64,000 nt of DNA, from contig NZ_CP098023.1 of assembly GCF_030440425.1 (NCBI RefSeq), positions 62,001 through 126,000 on the forward strand. The letters are read 5' to 3'. The stretch comes from Microbulbifer sp. MI-G. Its GTDB lineage: Bacteria > Pseudomonadota > Gammaproteobacteria > Pseudomonadales > Cellvibrionaceae. The notes below the pieces were generated by a model. It was given only the letters and a program-made list of their open reading frames with translations. It was not told the origin of the DNA and ran no database searches. Every line of letters starts with the position of its first letter. Position 1 is the stretch's first letter. The translations under genes were made by a program, and so were the position numbers. Shown one piece after another: positions 36,253 through 45,720 of the stretch.

Positions 36253-37967
36253 ATATTGCTGTGATCGAAGTTCAATTTAATCAACTTTTTGGATACCGAG
36301 ATGATAATGAAACAGTAAGTCATACCCTTACTGGCAAGGTTAATTTTCAGCAATTTAAAAAAGAACTTGCCTGGGCCAGTTACAAATTAAGAAATATAAT
36401 AGCCAAAAAAAGAATATCTCGAGTTGCTATTTACTGTGAAGATAGTTATGAATTTTCTATTTTATTTTTTTCAGCTTTATCGTGCGCAAAAATTGTTGTC
36501 GTGCCTGGTAATAATAAAAGAATCACAATCAATTCTTTTGCGGAACCGATATTATTTCTCGGTGAGTGGAATAGAAAAACAGTAATAAAATTGGATGAGT
36601 TACTCCTAGATACAGGAGATCAAAAATTACCACAATTTTTTTCTAGTAGTATTCAGTTATTTACCTCTGGTAGTAGCGGTAGGCCGCAAGTTATATCCAA
36701 AAAAATTGAGCACCTATTTAAAGAGGTAAGTGAACATGAAAAAAAATGGAATTCATTGAATCGTAAAATTACTACTCTGGCAACCGTCAGCCATCAGCAT
36801 ATATATGGCCTCTTATTTAAGATACTATGGCCTATAATGAGTGGTCGAACCTTCGTAAGTAAAACCTATACAGATGTTCCTAAATTGCTTTTAGATGCGG
36901 CTAACTGGGCACCTGCGATGTGGATTGCGAGCCCAGCTCAGTTGAGTCGTAGAATGACAACTTGGCCTTGGCACCTTGGCAAGGCTTTTACGCATATATT
37001 CTCATCTGGAGGAGCACTGCAACTAGAGGATGCACAGGCTATCGAGAAACTCTGCGGAATTGTACCAAATGAAATTTATGGCAGTACAGAAACAGGAGGA
37101 ATTGCTTGGCGTTGCCAACAAACTGAACCAAGCTGGACCCCATTAGCCAAAGTCAACCTATCTTCAACAAGTGATGGTCTGCTGAGAGTTAATTCACCCT
37201 GGTTGGATTTTCCGTTTTCCTGTCATGACAGGATAGAATTGCTTGAAAATGGAAATTTTCATCTTCTAGGAAGGATAGATCGCATTGTTAAAATTGAAGA
37301 AAAGAGAATTTCACTTTCTGAAATAGAGATCAGGTTGATTGCTCATGATTATTTTGTTAATGCGAAAGCCTTAGTTGTTGAACGAAAACGAAAAAACATT
37401 GCTGTAGTGGCAAAACTATCCGAGAAAGGATTAAATCTGTTAAAAACAGAGGGCAAAGTCCGATTTATAAAAAAGGTACGTAAATACCTGGCTTTAGACT
37501 TAGAAGGGGTAGCCTTACCGCGACTCTGGCGTTTTGTTGATGAAATTCCAACCAATCAACAGGGGAAAACACCAAAAGAAACTCTAATGCGAATGTTTGA
37601 TACAACACCAGATACTATGGTACCTCATGTTGAAAAACGTGAGCAAATAGGCAATAGAGGCAAAATTGTGTTCAGGGTAAATTCAGACTTGCCTTGTTTA
37701 CCAGGCCATTTTTCTAAAGCACCAGTTGTGCCTGGTGTAATTCAAATAGATTGGGCAATGCATTTTGGTAGGGAACTATTTGGTATTAGTGATATATTTT
37801 CTCACATGGAGGTGATTAAATTTAAACAGTTAATGTTGCCAGAAGACTTGGTTGCACTAATTATTGAGTTTGATCCGGGTAAGAAAAAATTGTTCTTTTC
37901 TTTTCATGATTATAATGAAAGCAATAAGGAGTACAGTAGTGGAAAAGTGTGTTTCCGGCATGACTAG
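36249..37967 (+). CDS. Aryl acid ligase-dehydratase fusion (ApeH + ApeI)
   Basis: 572 residues, two domains. Residues 1 to about 455 form an AMP-dependent acyl:ACP/CoA ligase: IQLFTSGSSGRPQVISKK (phosphate loop), NEIYGSTETGGIAWR and RIDRIVKIEEKRISLSEIE (hinge), with a truncated N-terminal lobe. Residues about 457-572 form a hotdog dehydratase with the catalytic His in LPGHFSKAPVVPGVIQIDWA. In Xenorhabdus these are separate proteins ApeH (loads the aromatic starter on ACP) and ApeI (which partners ApeP). The fusion would keep starter loading and dehydration in one polypeptide. GTG start. Confidence 0.87.
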   Translation: MNIAVIEVQFNQLFGYRDDNETVSHTLTGKVNFQQFKKELAWASYKLRNIIAKKRISRVAIYCEDSYEFSILFFSALSCAKIVVVPGNNKRITINSFAEPILFLGEWNRKTVIKLDELLLDTGDQKLPQFFSSSIQLFTSGSSGRPQVISKKIEHLFKEVSEHEKKWNSLNRKITTLATVSHQHIYGLLFKILWPIMSGRTFVSKTYTDVPKLLLDAANWAPAMWIASPAQLSRRMTTWPWHLGKAFTHIFSSGGALQLEDAQAIEKLCGIVPNEIYGSTETGGIAWRCQQTEPSWTPLAKVNLSSTSDGLLRVNSPWLDFPFSCHDRIELLENGNFHLLGRIDRIVKIEEKRISLSEIEIRLIAHDYFVNAKALVVERKRKNIAVVAKLSEKGLNLLKTEGKVRFIKKVRKYLALDLEGVALPRLWRFVDEIPTNQQGKTPKETLMRMFDTTPDTMVPHVEKREQIGNRGKIVFRVNSDLPCLPGHFSKAPVVPGVIQIDWAMHFGRELFGISDIFSHMEVIKFKQLMLPEDLVALIIEFDPGKKKLFFSFHDYNESNKEYSSGKVCFRHD

Positions 37968-38694
37968 TTATTGCTTTGTAATCCCTGTCTATAATCACGA
38001 ATTAGCTATAGGTAAAACGCTAGCATCCTTGGACCTATTTAAGCTTCCATTTATTTTAGTAGATGATGGCAGTAATAAAAAATGCCGGGAAACGCTTCAG
38101 TCTATAGAAAAAAAATACGCCGGGCAGGTTCGTCTGATAGTAAGAGAAGTAAATGGAGGCAAAGGTGCTGCAGTAAAGGCGGGATTAAGGGCCGCTAAAG
38201 AATTTGGGTTTAGCCACGCCATACAAATTGATGCCGATGGACAGCATTGCCCGACGGATATTCCACGGATACTTGATGAAAGCCGAAAGCAACCTGATGC
38301 TTTTATCTGTGGATATCCGATTTATGACGAGTCGGTGCCAAAAATTCGGCTTTGGGGTCGATATCTAACTCATGCCTGGGTATGGATTAATACTCTTTCT
38401 TTAGAAATCAATGACTCAATGTGTGGATTGAGATGTTATCCATTAACCACAATTGTAAAGCTTTTAAATACAGAATATGTGGGTAATCGTATGGACTTTG
38501 ATCCTGAAATATTAGTGCGATGGCATTGGCATAGAAAACAGTTAAGGCAAGTACCTGTTAATGTTCGTTACCCAGAAGATGGTATTTCTCATTTTAGAAG
38601 CTTTAAGGATAACCTTTTAATTTCCATTATGCATACCAGATTGTTTTTCGGAATGATATTACGTCTATTCCGGATTCATAAAGTGGAGTATTGA
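37960..38694 (+). CDS. Family 2 glycosyltransferase
   Basis: 244 residues from ATG 37960, overlapping the previous stop by 8 bases. GT-A fold: VIPVYNHELAIGKTLASL, FILVDDGSN (first acidic motif), IQIDADGQHCPTDI (DxD-like) and DSMCGLRCYP. It resembles dolichyl-phosphate-mannose synthase-like enzymes found in APE clusters, where the first half of ApeJ-type proteins has this role. It probably transfers a sugar to the lipid anchor or polyene. In some clusters it is fused to the next gene; here they are separate. Confidence 0.82.
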   Translation: MTSYCFVIPVYNHELAIGKTLASLDLFKLPFILVDDGSNKKCRETLQSIEKKYAGQVRLIVREVNGGKGAAVKAGLRAAKEFGFSHAIQIDADGQHCPTDIPRILDESRKQPDAFICGYPIYDESVPKIRLWGRYLTHAWVWINTLSLEINDSMCGLRCYPLTTIVKLLNTEYVGNRMDFDPEILVRWHWHRKQLRQVPVNVRYPEDGISHFRSFKDNLLISIMHTRLFFGMILRLFRIHKVEY

Positions 38695-39620
38695 TCTTGT
38701 TTAGTTTGCACTGGTCCAAGTATAGAGAGCAAGGTTTTTTTCTGGGCATCCGTTTTCTATTTTGGTTGCATCATAGGATTGGGCCTTATGCCTTTAAAGT
38801 AACAGTGTATCCCGTAGTGCTTTTTTACTATCTGAAGAATCGAAGTGGTCGCAAAGCAATAAGAGAATACCTTGATCTTTTTTCGAAGCGTTTTCCAAAT
38901 AGTTGCACACGTTCAAATTGGAGAACCGGGTTTCAAATTTTTCTCAATTTTTCCAATAGCGCGATAGAAAAACTCGAAGCTTGGTTTGTAGGAGTGCCTG
39001 ACAATCAAGTAAATTTTCCTAACAGAACAGTGCTGCATCATTTGGTGACAAGCGGGCAAGGTGGACTGATTATTGGCTCGCATCTGGGAAACCTCGAAGT
39101 TTCCCGTGCATTAGGCAGCTTGACTGAAGTGCGTGTTAATGTCCTTGTACATACCAAGCATGCGGTGAAGTTCAATCGGATGATGAAAATGTTGAATCCT
39201 CTTAGCCAAGTGCGATTGATACAAGTAACGGAAGTCTCACCAGCTTTGATGATGCACCTCTCAAAGGCGATTGGATGTGGAGAGTTAATTATTATTGTGG
39301 GTGATCGAATTCCGATTAACTCTGTTGGAAGAACTTGTGATGCTGTTTTTCTCGGGAAACGAGCACCCTTCCCCCAAGGGCCATACATCCTTGCGTCATT
39401 ACTCAAGTGCCCGATTTATACGCTTTTTTGTCTAAGTAGTTCAACTGGTTACGATATATATATGGAAAAACTATGTGATCGTGTTTTGATGAAAAGGAAT
39501 GACAGAGAAGGCCATATTAATTTTTTGGTATCGGAATTTGCCAAGAGGTTGGAGCGATATTGTCGCCTGGCTCCTTTGCAATGGTATAACTTCTACCCAT
39601 TTTGGGATCAGCAAAGATGA
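38691..39620 (+). CDS. LpxL/HtrB-like lysophospholipid acyltransferase
   Basis: Up to 309 residues of the lipid A late-acyltransferase-like family. GLIIGSHLGNLEVSRAL contains the H-x4-D/E motif, and GDRIPINSVG ... FPQGPYILASLLKCPIYTLF follows. Membrane-associated, with a hydrophobic N-terminal part. Predicted to join the polyene acyl chain to a glycolipid or phospholipid anchor. TTG 38691 (TTGA overlap) or TTG 38697 start; GTGGAG upstream. Confidence 0.82.
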   Translation: MILFSLHWSKYREQGFFLGIRFLFWLHHRIGPYAFKVTVYPVVLFYYLKNRSGRKAIREYLDLFSKRFPNSCTRSNWRTGFQIFLNFSNSAIEKLEAWFVGVPDNQVNFPNRTVLHHLVTSGQGGLIIGSHLGNLEVSRALGSLTEVRVNVLVHTKHAVKFNRMMKMLNPLSQVRLIQVTEVSPALMMHLSKAIGCGELIIIVGDRIPINSVGRTCDAVFLGKRAPFPQGPYILASLLKCPIYTLFCLSSSTGYDIYMEKLCDRVLMKRNDREGHINFLVSEFAKRLERYCRLAPLQWYNFYPFWDQQR

Positions 39621-41176
39621 ATGCAGCAGTTTTGCAAGATGGCCAGGTAATTTTTGGTGGTACAGATTTAACTATTAATCAGATAAATAGTATCGCTAAG
39701 GGACATGCGGAAGTGTGTCTGTCAGAGAAAGAGGAGTTTATTTCCAGAATCAACCGTGGAGCTGAATTTCTGGATAATCTTTGGAAAAAAGAGGGGGTTA
39801 TTTATGGTGTTACCACTGGGTATGGCGATTCTTGTACTGAAAGTATCCCCACTGAATTGGTAGAAGAACTCCCTTCTCATTTGTTCACCTTTCACGGTTG
39901 TGGGATGGGGGAGATGTTTTCCATCGAGCAAAGTAGAGCGATTTTAGCTGCTCGAATTGTGAGTATTGCAAAAGGATTCTCAGGCGTTCGTTACAAGCTG
40001 CTTCAAAAATTGGTTGATCTTTTAAAGAAAGATGTGATCCCGGTAATTCCACAAGAGGGATCTGTGGGGGCGAGTGGTGATTTGACTCCTTTATCCTACA
40101 TTGCTGCTGTATTGTGTGGTAAACGTAAGGTATGGTACCTAGGTCAACAGATGTATACCACAAAAGTCTTTGATGCTTTGCAGATAGCGCCCCTAAGGCT
40201 ACGTCCTAAAGAGGGCTTGGCAATAATGAATGGCACAGCAGCGATGACGGGCCTCGCGTGTCTGGCTTATAAACGTGCTGAATATTTGTCGCAGATAAGT
40301 GCTCGTATCACATCAATGATGTGTATCGCATTACAAGGCAATGCTTATCATTTTGATAATTCCTTGTTTTCTGTAAAGCCCCACCCAGGCCAAAATCAGA
40401 TTGCCCAATGGATACACGAGGACTTAAATGTAGGAGCGGCACCTAAGCATAATAATCGATTACAGGATCGCTATTCATTACGCTGCGCTCCTCATGTTAT
40501 AGGTGTTCTCCAAGATTCACTACCTTGGCTAAAGCGATTTATTGATAACGAGCTTAACAGCACAAATGATAATCCGATTATTGATGGTGAAAATGAAAAG
40601 GTTCTACATGGTGGACATTTCTATGGGGGTCATATTGCTTTTGCAATGGATAGCTTGAAAAATGCTGTGGCTAATCTTGCAGATTTGCTTGATAGACAAA
40701 TTGCTCAACTATCCGATGTGAAATTTAATAATGGATTGCCCGCTAATTTATCTGGAGCAGTAGGAACTCGCAGTTCAATTAACCATGGTTTCAAAGCTGT
40801 GCAAATTGGTGCCAGTGCCTGGGCAGCTGAAGCATTAAAACAGACCATGCCTGCCAGTGTATTCTCAAGATCAACTGAATGCCATAACCAGGATAAGGTG
40901 AGTATGGGAACCATTGCTGCGAGAGATTGCATCAGGGTGATAGAGTTAACTGAACAGGTTGCTGCCTCTGCGCTAATGATAGCTTGGCAAGGAATTCAGC
41001 TCCGCATACGTAGTAATTCTATACTTTGGAACAGTCTTTCTTATTCTTTGAAAAATACAATAAAGCAAGTTTCCGATCAGTTCACACTTCTCGAGGAAGA
41101 TAGGGAACTTGAAGATGCTCTGAGGCGATTTGTTAGTTTAATCCAGAAAAGACACTGGAGATTATATGAAGCCTAA
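39617..41176 (+). CDS. MIO-dependent aromatic amino acid ammonia-lyase
   Basis: 519 residues of the HAL/PAL/TAL family. The MIO cofactor triad Ala152-Ser153-Gly154 lies in SVGASGDLTPLSYIAA; the catalytic Tyr63 lies in VIYGVTTGYGDSC. The substrate-selectivity loop reads TFHGCG (Phe92-His93) rather than the SHAAG of histidine ammonia-lyases. Deamination of tyrosine (to 4-coumarate) or phenylalanine is therefore favoured, giving the aromatic starter. Such lyases occur in flexirubin-type clusters. No hut genes are nearby. ATG 39617 overlaps the previous stop (ATGA). Confidence 0.88.
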   Translation: MNAAVLQDGQVIFGGTDLTINQINSIAKGHAEVCLSEKEEFISRINRGAEFLDNLWKKEGVIYGVTTGYGDSCTESIPTELVEELPSHLFTFHGCGMGEMFSIEQSRAILAARIVSIAKGFSGVRYKLLQKLVDLLKKDVIPVIPQEGSVGASGDLTPLSYIAAVLCGKRKVWYLGQQMYTTKVFDALQIAPLRLRPKEGLAIMNGTAAMTGLACLAYKRAEYLSQISARITSMMCIALQGNAYHFDNSLFSVKPHPGQNQIAQWIHEDLNVGAAPKHNNRLQDRYSLRCAPHVIGVLQDSLPWLKRFIDNELNSTNDNPIIDGENEKVLHGGHFYGGHIAFAMDSLKNAVANLADLLDRQIAQLSDVKFNNGLPANLSGAVGTRSSINHGFKAVQIGASAWAAEALKQTMPASVFSRSTECHNQDKVSMGTIAARDCIRVIELTEQVAASALMIAWQGIQLRIRSNSILWNSLSYSLKNTIKQVSDQFTLLEEDRELEDALRRFVSLIQKRHWRLYEA

Positions 41177-41597
41177 TAGCAATAAGATATCAGAAAAATG
41201 GCGTGCACGAGTAGAAATACAGATACCTTTTCATGATGTAGATGTAATGGAAATTGCTTGGCACGGACATTATACAAAGTATTTTGAAATTGCCCGTTGT
41301 GCCCTCTTAGATAAAATCAAATACAATTATCCTCAAATGCGTGAGTCGGGTTATGCATGGCCGGTTATTGAATTAAAAATTCGTTACATAAAACCACTGA
41401 TATTTAAACAATGGATCGTGATATATGCTGAAGTTTCAGAATATGAAAATCGCCTAAAAATAAACTATACCGTATACGACAAAGATAGTGATAAACGTCT
41501 TACCAGGGGGCATACAGTACAAGTGGCAGTAGAAATGAAAAGTGGGGAAATGTGCTTTGTATCACCTCCATTATTATTAAAAAAACTTGGGATTTAA
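41166..41597 (+). CDS. apeK: Acyl thioesterase, 4HBT hotdog family (ApeK type)
   Basis: 143 residues of the 4-hydroxybenzoyl-CoA thioesterase fold: IPFHDVDVMEIAWHGHYTKY carries the conserved D-x-D/W-H-x-x-Y core, followed by YFEIARCALLD. Proposed to release or proofread ACP-bound aryl intermediates. Overlaps the lyase gene by 11 bases; the lolA-like gene starts 2 bases after its end. Confidence 0.85.
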   Translation: MKPNSNKISEKWRARVEIQIPFHDVDVMEIAWHGHYTKYFEIARCALLDKIKYNYPQMRESGYAWPVIELKIRYIKPLIFKQWIVIYAEVSEYENRLKINYTVYDKDSDKRLTRGHTVQVAVEMKSGEMCFVSPPLLLKKLGI

Positions 41598-41599
41598 AA

Positions 41600-42211
41600 A
41601 TGTCGAAGTTAAAATTATTCGTGCTTTGTTTGGCTATTTTTCTGATGCCAAGCTGCCTTCTTGCCTTGACTACAGAACAACGCCAAGTACTGGAAAAGAT
41701 CGAAGATAGAATAGAAATAACAGGGCAAATGATAGGAAATTTTTCTCAAAAAAAAACAATCCCGCAACTACCACGCCCTTTGATTTCTAAGGGTGTAGTG
41801 GCAGTTTCCGATGATTTGGGTATAAGTTGGAGGATAGAAAGTCCTGTTAGCTCTCATCGAATTTTCTGGAATCCTGATAATAATAATGGAAAAGGTTCCT
41901 CCACGGATCCAATAGATAACCAAATAACTTACCCACTTTTACAGATTATCAAGGGCAATTTCTCTTCTTTAAATGATTTGTTTTATCTGAATGCACAAAT
42001 AGAGCAGGAATACTGGCGAGTTAGTCTTATACCAAAACAGAAATCTTTTAGGGAGATTATAACTTCATTAGAGATTTCTGGAAATCATCATGTCAGAAAA
42101 ATTATAATAGCAGAAACGAATCGAGCAATAACAGAGCTGGAAATCTCCGATTTTTATTCAATTAATCAAGAAAAAGAGAAATTTTTGGCTGAATTCTCGG
42201 AGAATAAATAG
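41600..42211 (+). CDS. apeL: LolA-like outer membrane lipoprotein carrier (ApeL type)
   Basis: 203 residues from ATG 41600, with a signal peptide (LKLFVLCLAIFLMPSCLLAL). The periplasmic beta half-barrel pattern IGNFSQKKTIPQLPRPLISK ... GISWRIESPV is typical of LolA-like proteins in APE clusters. It presumably ferries the lipid-linked pigment across the periplasm from the MMPL exporter to the outer membrane. Confidence 0.82.
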   Translation: MSKLKLFVLCLAIFLMPSCLLALTTEQRQVLEKIEDRIEITGQMIGNFSQKKTIPQLPRPLISKGVVAVSDDLGISWRIESPVSSHRIFWNPDNNNGKGSSTDPIDNQITYPLLQIIKGNFSSLNDLFYLNAQIEQEYWRVSLIPKQKSFREIITSLEISGNHHVRKIIIAETNRAITELEISDFYSINQEKEKFLAEFSENK

Positions 42212-42222
42212 GAATAGGCTTA

Positions 42223-44484
42223 ATGAAGTTTCGAATCCTATCCTGGCTATTATTGGTTTTCTCTATATCTATTTTAGCAGCTTTAAATTATCACGACGAG
42301 TGGATTCAAACTGATATTTTATTGCTAGCAAATAATGATGAACTTCCAAATAATATAGAAAAAGTTCAAAGCCAAATTAATCAGAAGCTGCAAGGAGGTG
42401 TGCTGTGGGTGCTGGTAAGTTCTTCAGAAGATACTTCTACTTTAGCAAAAGATACAAAACAGCTAGCAAGTAAGTTAACAGGTAGTAGTATTTTAACATC
42501 TGTAGAGTTTCGCTGGGCCAGTGATAAAAGCTTCAACAATGAATGGAAGTTTCTTTATCCGTTTAGATATCAACTACTCAATTTCAATGATAGGACTATT
42601 TTATACAAAAATCCAGAGAAATTAATTCAACAGCAGTTAGAGGTGATTTATGGACCTGGAGGCGTAGCTATTGATTGGAGCGGAGATCCCTTTTCTATTT
42701 TTCGTCGTTATTTTTCTCTTTCCGCAGATACTAAAATTGAGATAATTGGTGGAATACCAATTCATAAAGTGGGATTGAAAAATTATACCATAATTTATAG
42801 TGTGGCCACTCCTTTTGATCTCGGAGGAAACGCTGATACTCCCCTGCTGCTGTTACAAAAAAAATTAAAAGATTGGGCAAAAAAAAATGGAAATCAGCTG
42901 CTTGTTGCAGGTTCACCTTTACATACAGAATATGCTGCTAGTAAAGCGCAAAGTGAAATTCGTACTATAGGAGCAATATCTATAATTGCTATTTGTGCCT
43001 TATGTATTTTCATATTCCGTTCTTTATTCCCACTTTTGGCATCGATATTTTCAATCTTACTGGGCATACTTTCTGGTATAGCTGGAGTGATTATTGTTCT
43101 TGGCCAGATGCACATTCTTGCCTTTGTATTTGGAACAATTGTATCTGGATTGGCAATTGATTATGCATTTCATTTCATTTGCAATAGATTGCGTCCAGGA
43201 TGCCCTAGAGACAATGATATTTTTCAGGGTCTTTTACTTGGACTAGTATCGAGTTGCTTAGCATTTTTTGCTTTATCTCTTACTCCATTTTCTCTGTTAA
43301 AACAGATAGGCATCTTTGTCGGCTTCGGATTATTGGGTGCTTGGCTAACTGTTTTTTTACTATTTCCTGCAGTTATAAAATTGAATTCGCGGACCATTAC
43401 CTTATTTGATAATATTCCAAAAATAAATCCGAAAATATATTTTGGCCTAATTGCGATATTGCTTATTCTTGGTAGTATGATAATTCCACAAATAAAATTG
43501 TCTAGTGATATTGATTTATTTTACCAGTCACCAGAATTTCTTAAATTGGATGAAAAAAAACTAAATTCTTTGGTCAAAACACGCCCTGAGTCAAGCTACT
43601 TTCTTGTTTCTGGTAATAGTGAGCAACAGGTTTTATCACGGGAGTGGGCTTTAAGAGATTATCTGAATAAATTGAAAGAGCAAGATATTATAAAAAATTT
43701 TAAAGGGGTAACTGACAGATTTCCGCCGAAGGAAGTTCAATTGGCTGACTGGAATCTATTAAAAGAATTTTATAAAAAAGATCTGGTGAAAGAATTTTAT
43801 TATAAACTTGGATTTAAATCCGAAGAAATTAATGATAAAATTAAAAAAATGAACCAGCCATTTCGTATACCAAGCTTAATGGCGTGGTCAGAAGTAACAG
43901 GGGAATTATTTCAAAATCTTTGGTTGGGCTGTCACGAAGACCGATGCTATTCTGTGGTTCGTATTTATGGTTTAGAAGGCACCATTCCTGAGCTAAAAGA
44001 AATTTCCGGAGTTGTTTTTATTGATCCGGTAAGCACTATTTCTAAAATTATTTCGTCGCAAAATGACCAATTGATAAGACTTTTACCGATAATATTAATT
44101 ATTGTCCTTGCTGTTACAATAATGCGACTCGGGGTTAAGCAGGCGATAAGTGTAGTCATACTTCCTTTGAGTTCAGTTATTGCGACAATATCAACCATTA
44201 TTTTGATGGGCACTTCAGTAAATCTCTTTCACGTTGCTGCTTTGTTGCTTATTTTTGGCATTGGAATGGATTATGCGGTTTTTGGTCATATATGCCAAAG
44301 GAAAGAACAGCATTATACGCAACTTTCTATCACAATGGCGGGATTAACAACTCTCTTGGGATTTGGCCTATTGGCGTTATCAGAAACACCGGCAATAGCA
44401 GATTTTGGCTTGGTCTTAACTATCGGATTACTATTAAATCTAACTTTAACATTTTTATACTTTTGTATTAGAGGTGAAAGATAA
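42223..44484 (+). CDS. apeM: MMPL/RND family exporter (ApeM type)
   Basis: 753-residue inner-membrane protein. Topology: helix 1 (ILSWLLLVFSISILAALN), a large periplasmic loop (about 25-240), five helices (about 245-390), second periplasmic loop (about 425-615), then a second block of helices to the end. Short RND-like conserved segments SGLAIDYAFHF and FGIGMDYAVFGH sit in the helix-4 equivalents. Predicted to lift the aryl polyene lipid out of the inner membrane. One of the most AT-rich genes in the window. Confidence 0.88.
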   Translation: MKFRILSWLLLVFSISILAALNYHDEWIQTDILLLANNDELPNNIEKVQSQINQKLQGGVLWVLVSSSEDTSTLAKDTKQLASKLTGSSILTSVEFRWASDKSFNNEWKFLYPFRYQLLNFNDRTILYKNPEKLIQQQLEVIYGPGGVAIDWSGDPFSIFRRYFSLSADTKIEIIGGIPIHKVGLKNYTIIYSVATPFDLGGNADTPLLLLQKKLKDWAKKNGNQLLVAGSPLHTEYAASKAQSEIRTIGAISIIAICALCIFIFRSLFPLLASIFSILLGILSGIAGVIIVLGQMHILAFVFGTIVSGLAIDYAFHFICNRLRPGCPRDNDIFQGLLLGLVSSCLAFFALSLTPFSLLKQIGIFVGFGLLGAWLTVFLLFPAVIKLNSRTITLFDNIPKINPKIYFGLIAILLILGSMIIPQIKLSSDIDLFYQSPEFLKLDEKKLNSLVKTRPESSYFLVSGNSEQQVLSREWALRDYLNKLKEQDIIKNFKGVTDRFPPKEVQLADWNLLKEFYKKDLVKEFYYKLGFKSEEINDKIKKMNQPFRIPSLMAWSEVTGELFQNLWLGCHEDRCYSVVRIYGLEGTIPELKEISGVVFIDPVSTISKIISSQNDQLIRLLPIILIIVLAVTIMRLGVKQAISVVILPLSSVIATISTIILMGTSVNLFHVAALLLIFGIGMDYAVFGHICQRKEQHYTQLSITMAGLTTLLGFGLLALSETPAIADFGLVLTIGLLLNLTLTFLYFCIRGER

Positions 44485-44490
44485 GATTAC

Positions 44491-45720
44491 ATGAAAAAGA
44501 TTATCTCTGATGTTGTGATAATTGGTGCTGGCCCGGCTGGAGCTATTGCTGGAGCTTTAATAGCAAAACTAGGTTGGGTTGTTAATGTGATTGAAAGAGA
44601 AGAGTTTCCTCGTTTTTCTATAGGAGAAAGCTTGCTGCCACAATGTATGAAATCTCTTGAGCGTGCAGATATGATGAAGGTTATAAAATCCGCTGGATTT
44701 CAATTAAAAAATGGAGCTGCATTTGAATGGAATGGTGCAAGAACATCCTTTGAATTTTCTGATAAATTCTCTAATGGTCCGCAAACCACTTTTCAGGTGC
44801 AAAGAGCAAAATTTGATAAAATTTTAGCAGATGAAGCGGAACGCCAAGGTGTAAAAATATATTATAATCATATAATAAAAAAAGCCGAGGTGAATAAACA
44901 AAAAGCAACATTAATTGTAAAAAATGGGGATGCAAGTTTGATTTTTCAGGCTCGCTTTGTATTGGATGCGAGCGGGTTTGGTAGAGTTTTACCGAATTTG
45001 CTTAAGCTAGATATTCCTTCAGAGTTTCCTGTGCGTGAATCGGTATTTACCCATGTCGAGGATAATATAAATGATAGCCAGTTTGATAGAAATAAAATTT
45101 TAATAACAGTCCATCCAAAAGAAAGAGATATATGGTATTGGCTAATACCTTTTTCTGATGGCCGTGCTTCAATAGGTGTAGTTGGAGACAAAAATAAGCT
45201 TGCATTTTTGGGAGATTCCCCTGAAGAGGTTTTGGAAAATTCAATATTATCTGCTCCTTCTCTTGCAAAAACACTTGTAAATGCAAAGTATGATATGCCA
45301 GTTCAGAGAATTCATGGTTACTCAAGTAATGTCTCAAGGCTTGCTGGACCAGGATTTGCCCTGTTAGGCAATGCAGGTGAGTTTCTCGATCCCATCTTTT
45401 CCTCTGGCGTCACTATAGCCATGAAGTCCTCTGAGTTGGCTGCAGCTTGTCTGCATAAACAACTATCGGGTCAAACAGTTGATTGGGATGAAGAATTCTC
45501 TAAACCTTTAAAAGATGGTATTGAAGTCTTCAAAACATTTGTAAAATCCTGGTATGAAGGACATTTTCAGGACGTTATATTTTATCAAACTGAAAAAAAA
45601 GAAATTAAGCGTATGATATGCTCCATTTTGGCTGGCTATGCGTGGGATAAAACAAATCCTTTTGTTGCTGCTCCACAGCGAAGGTTAAATGCATTGGTGG
45701 AAATATGTTCTTCAGAATAG
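44491..45720 (+). CDS. FAD-dependent halogenase-like oxidoreductase
   Basis: 409 residues. The FAD-binding GAGPAG motif is at residues 12-17. It has the FSIGESLLP block, Lys73 in QLKNGAAF (the position of the catalytic Lys of flavin halogenases), the halogenase signature W-x-W-x-I-P as WYWLIP (215-220), and EFLDPIFSSG near the C-terminal FAD contact. Together these resemble phenol/pyrrole flavin-dependent halogenases more than plain monooxygenases or geranylgeranyl reductases. Not part of the E. coli or Xenorhabdus set. Predicted to halogenate the aryl head group, as in brominated xanthomonadins; needs FADH2 from a host reductase. Confidence 0.75.
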   Translation: MKKIISDVVIIGAGPAGAIAGALIAKLGWVVNVIEREEFPRFSIGESLLPQCMKSLERADMMKVIKSAGFQLKNGAAFEWNGARTSFEFSDKFSNGPQTTFQVQRAKFDKILADEAERQGVKIYYNHIIKKAEVNKQKATLIVKNGDASLIFQARFVLDASGFGRVLPNLLKLDIPSEFPVRESVFTHVEDNINDSQFDRNKILITVHPKERDIWYWLIPFSDGRASIGVVGDKNKLAFLGDSPEEVLENSILSAPSLAKTLVNAKYDMPVQRIHGYSSNVSRLAGPGFALLGNAGEFLDPIFSSGVTIAMKSSELAAACLHKQLSGQTVDWDEEFSKPLKDGIEVFKTFVKSWYEGHFQDVIFYQTEKKEIKRMICSILAGYAWDKTNPFVAAPQRRLNALVEICSSE

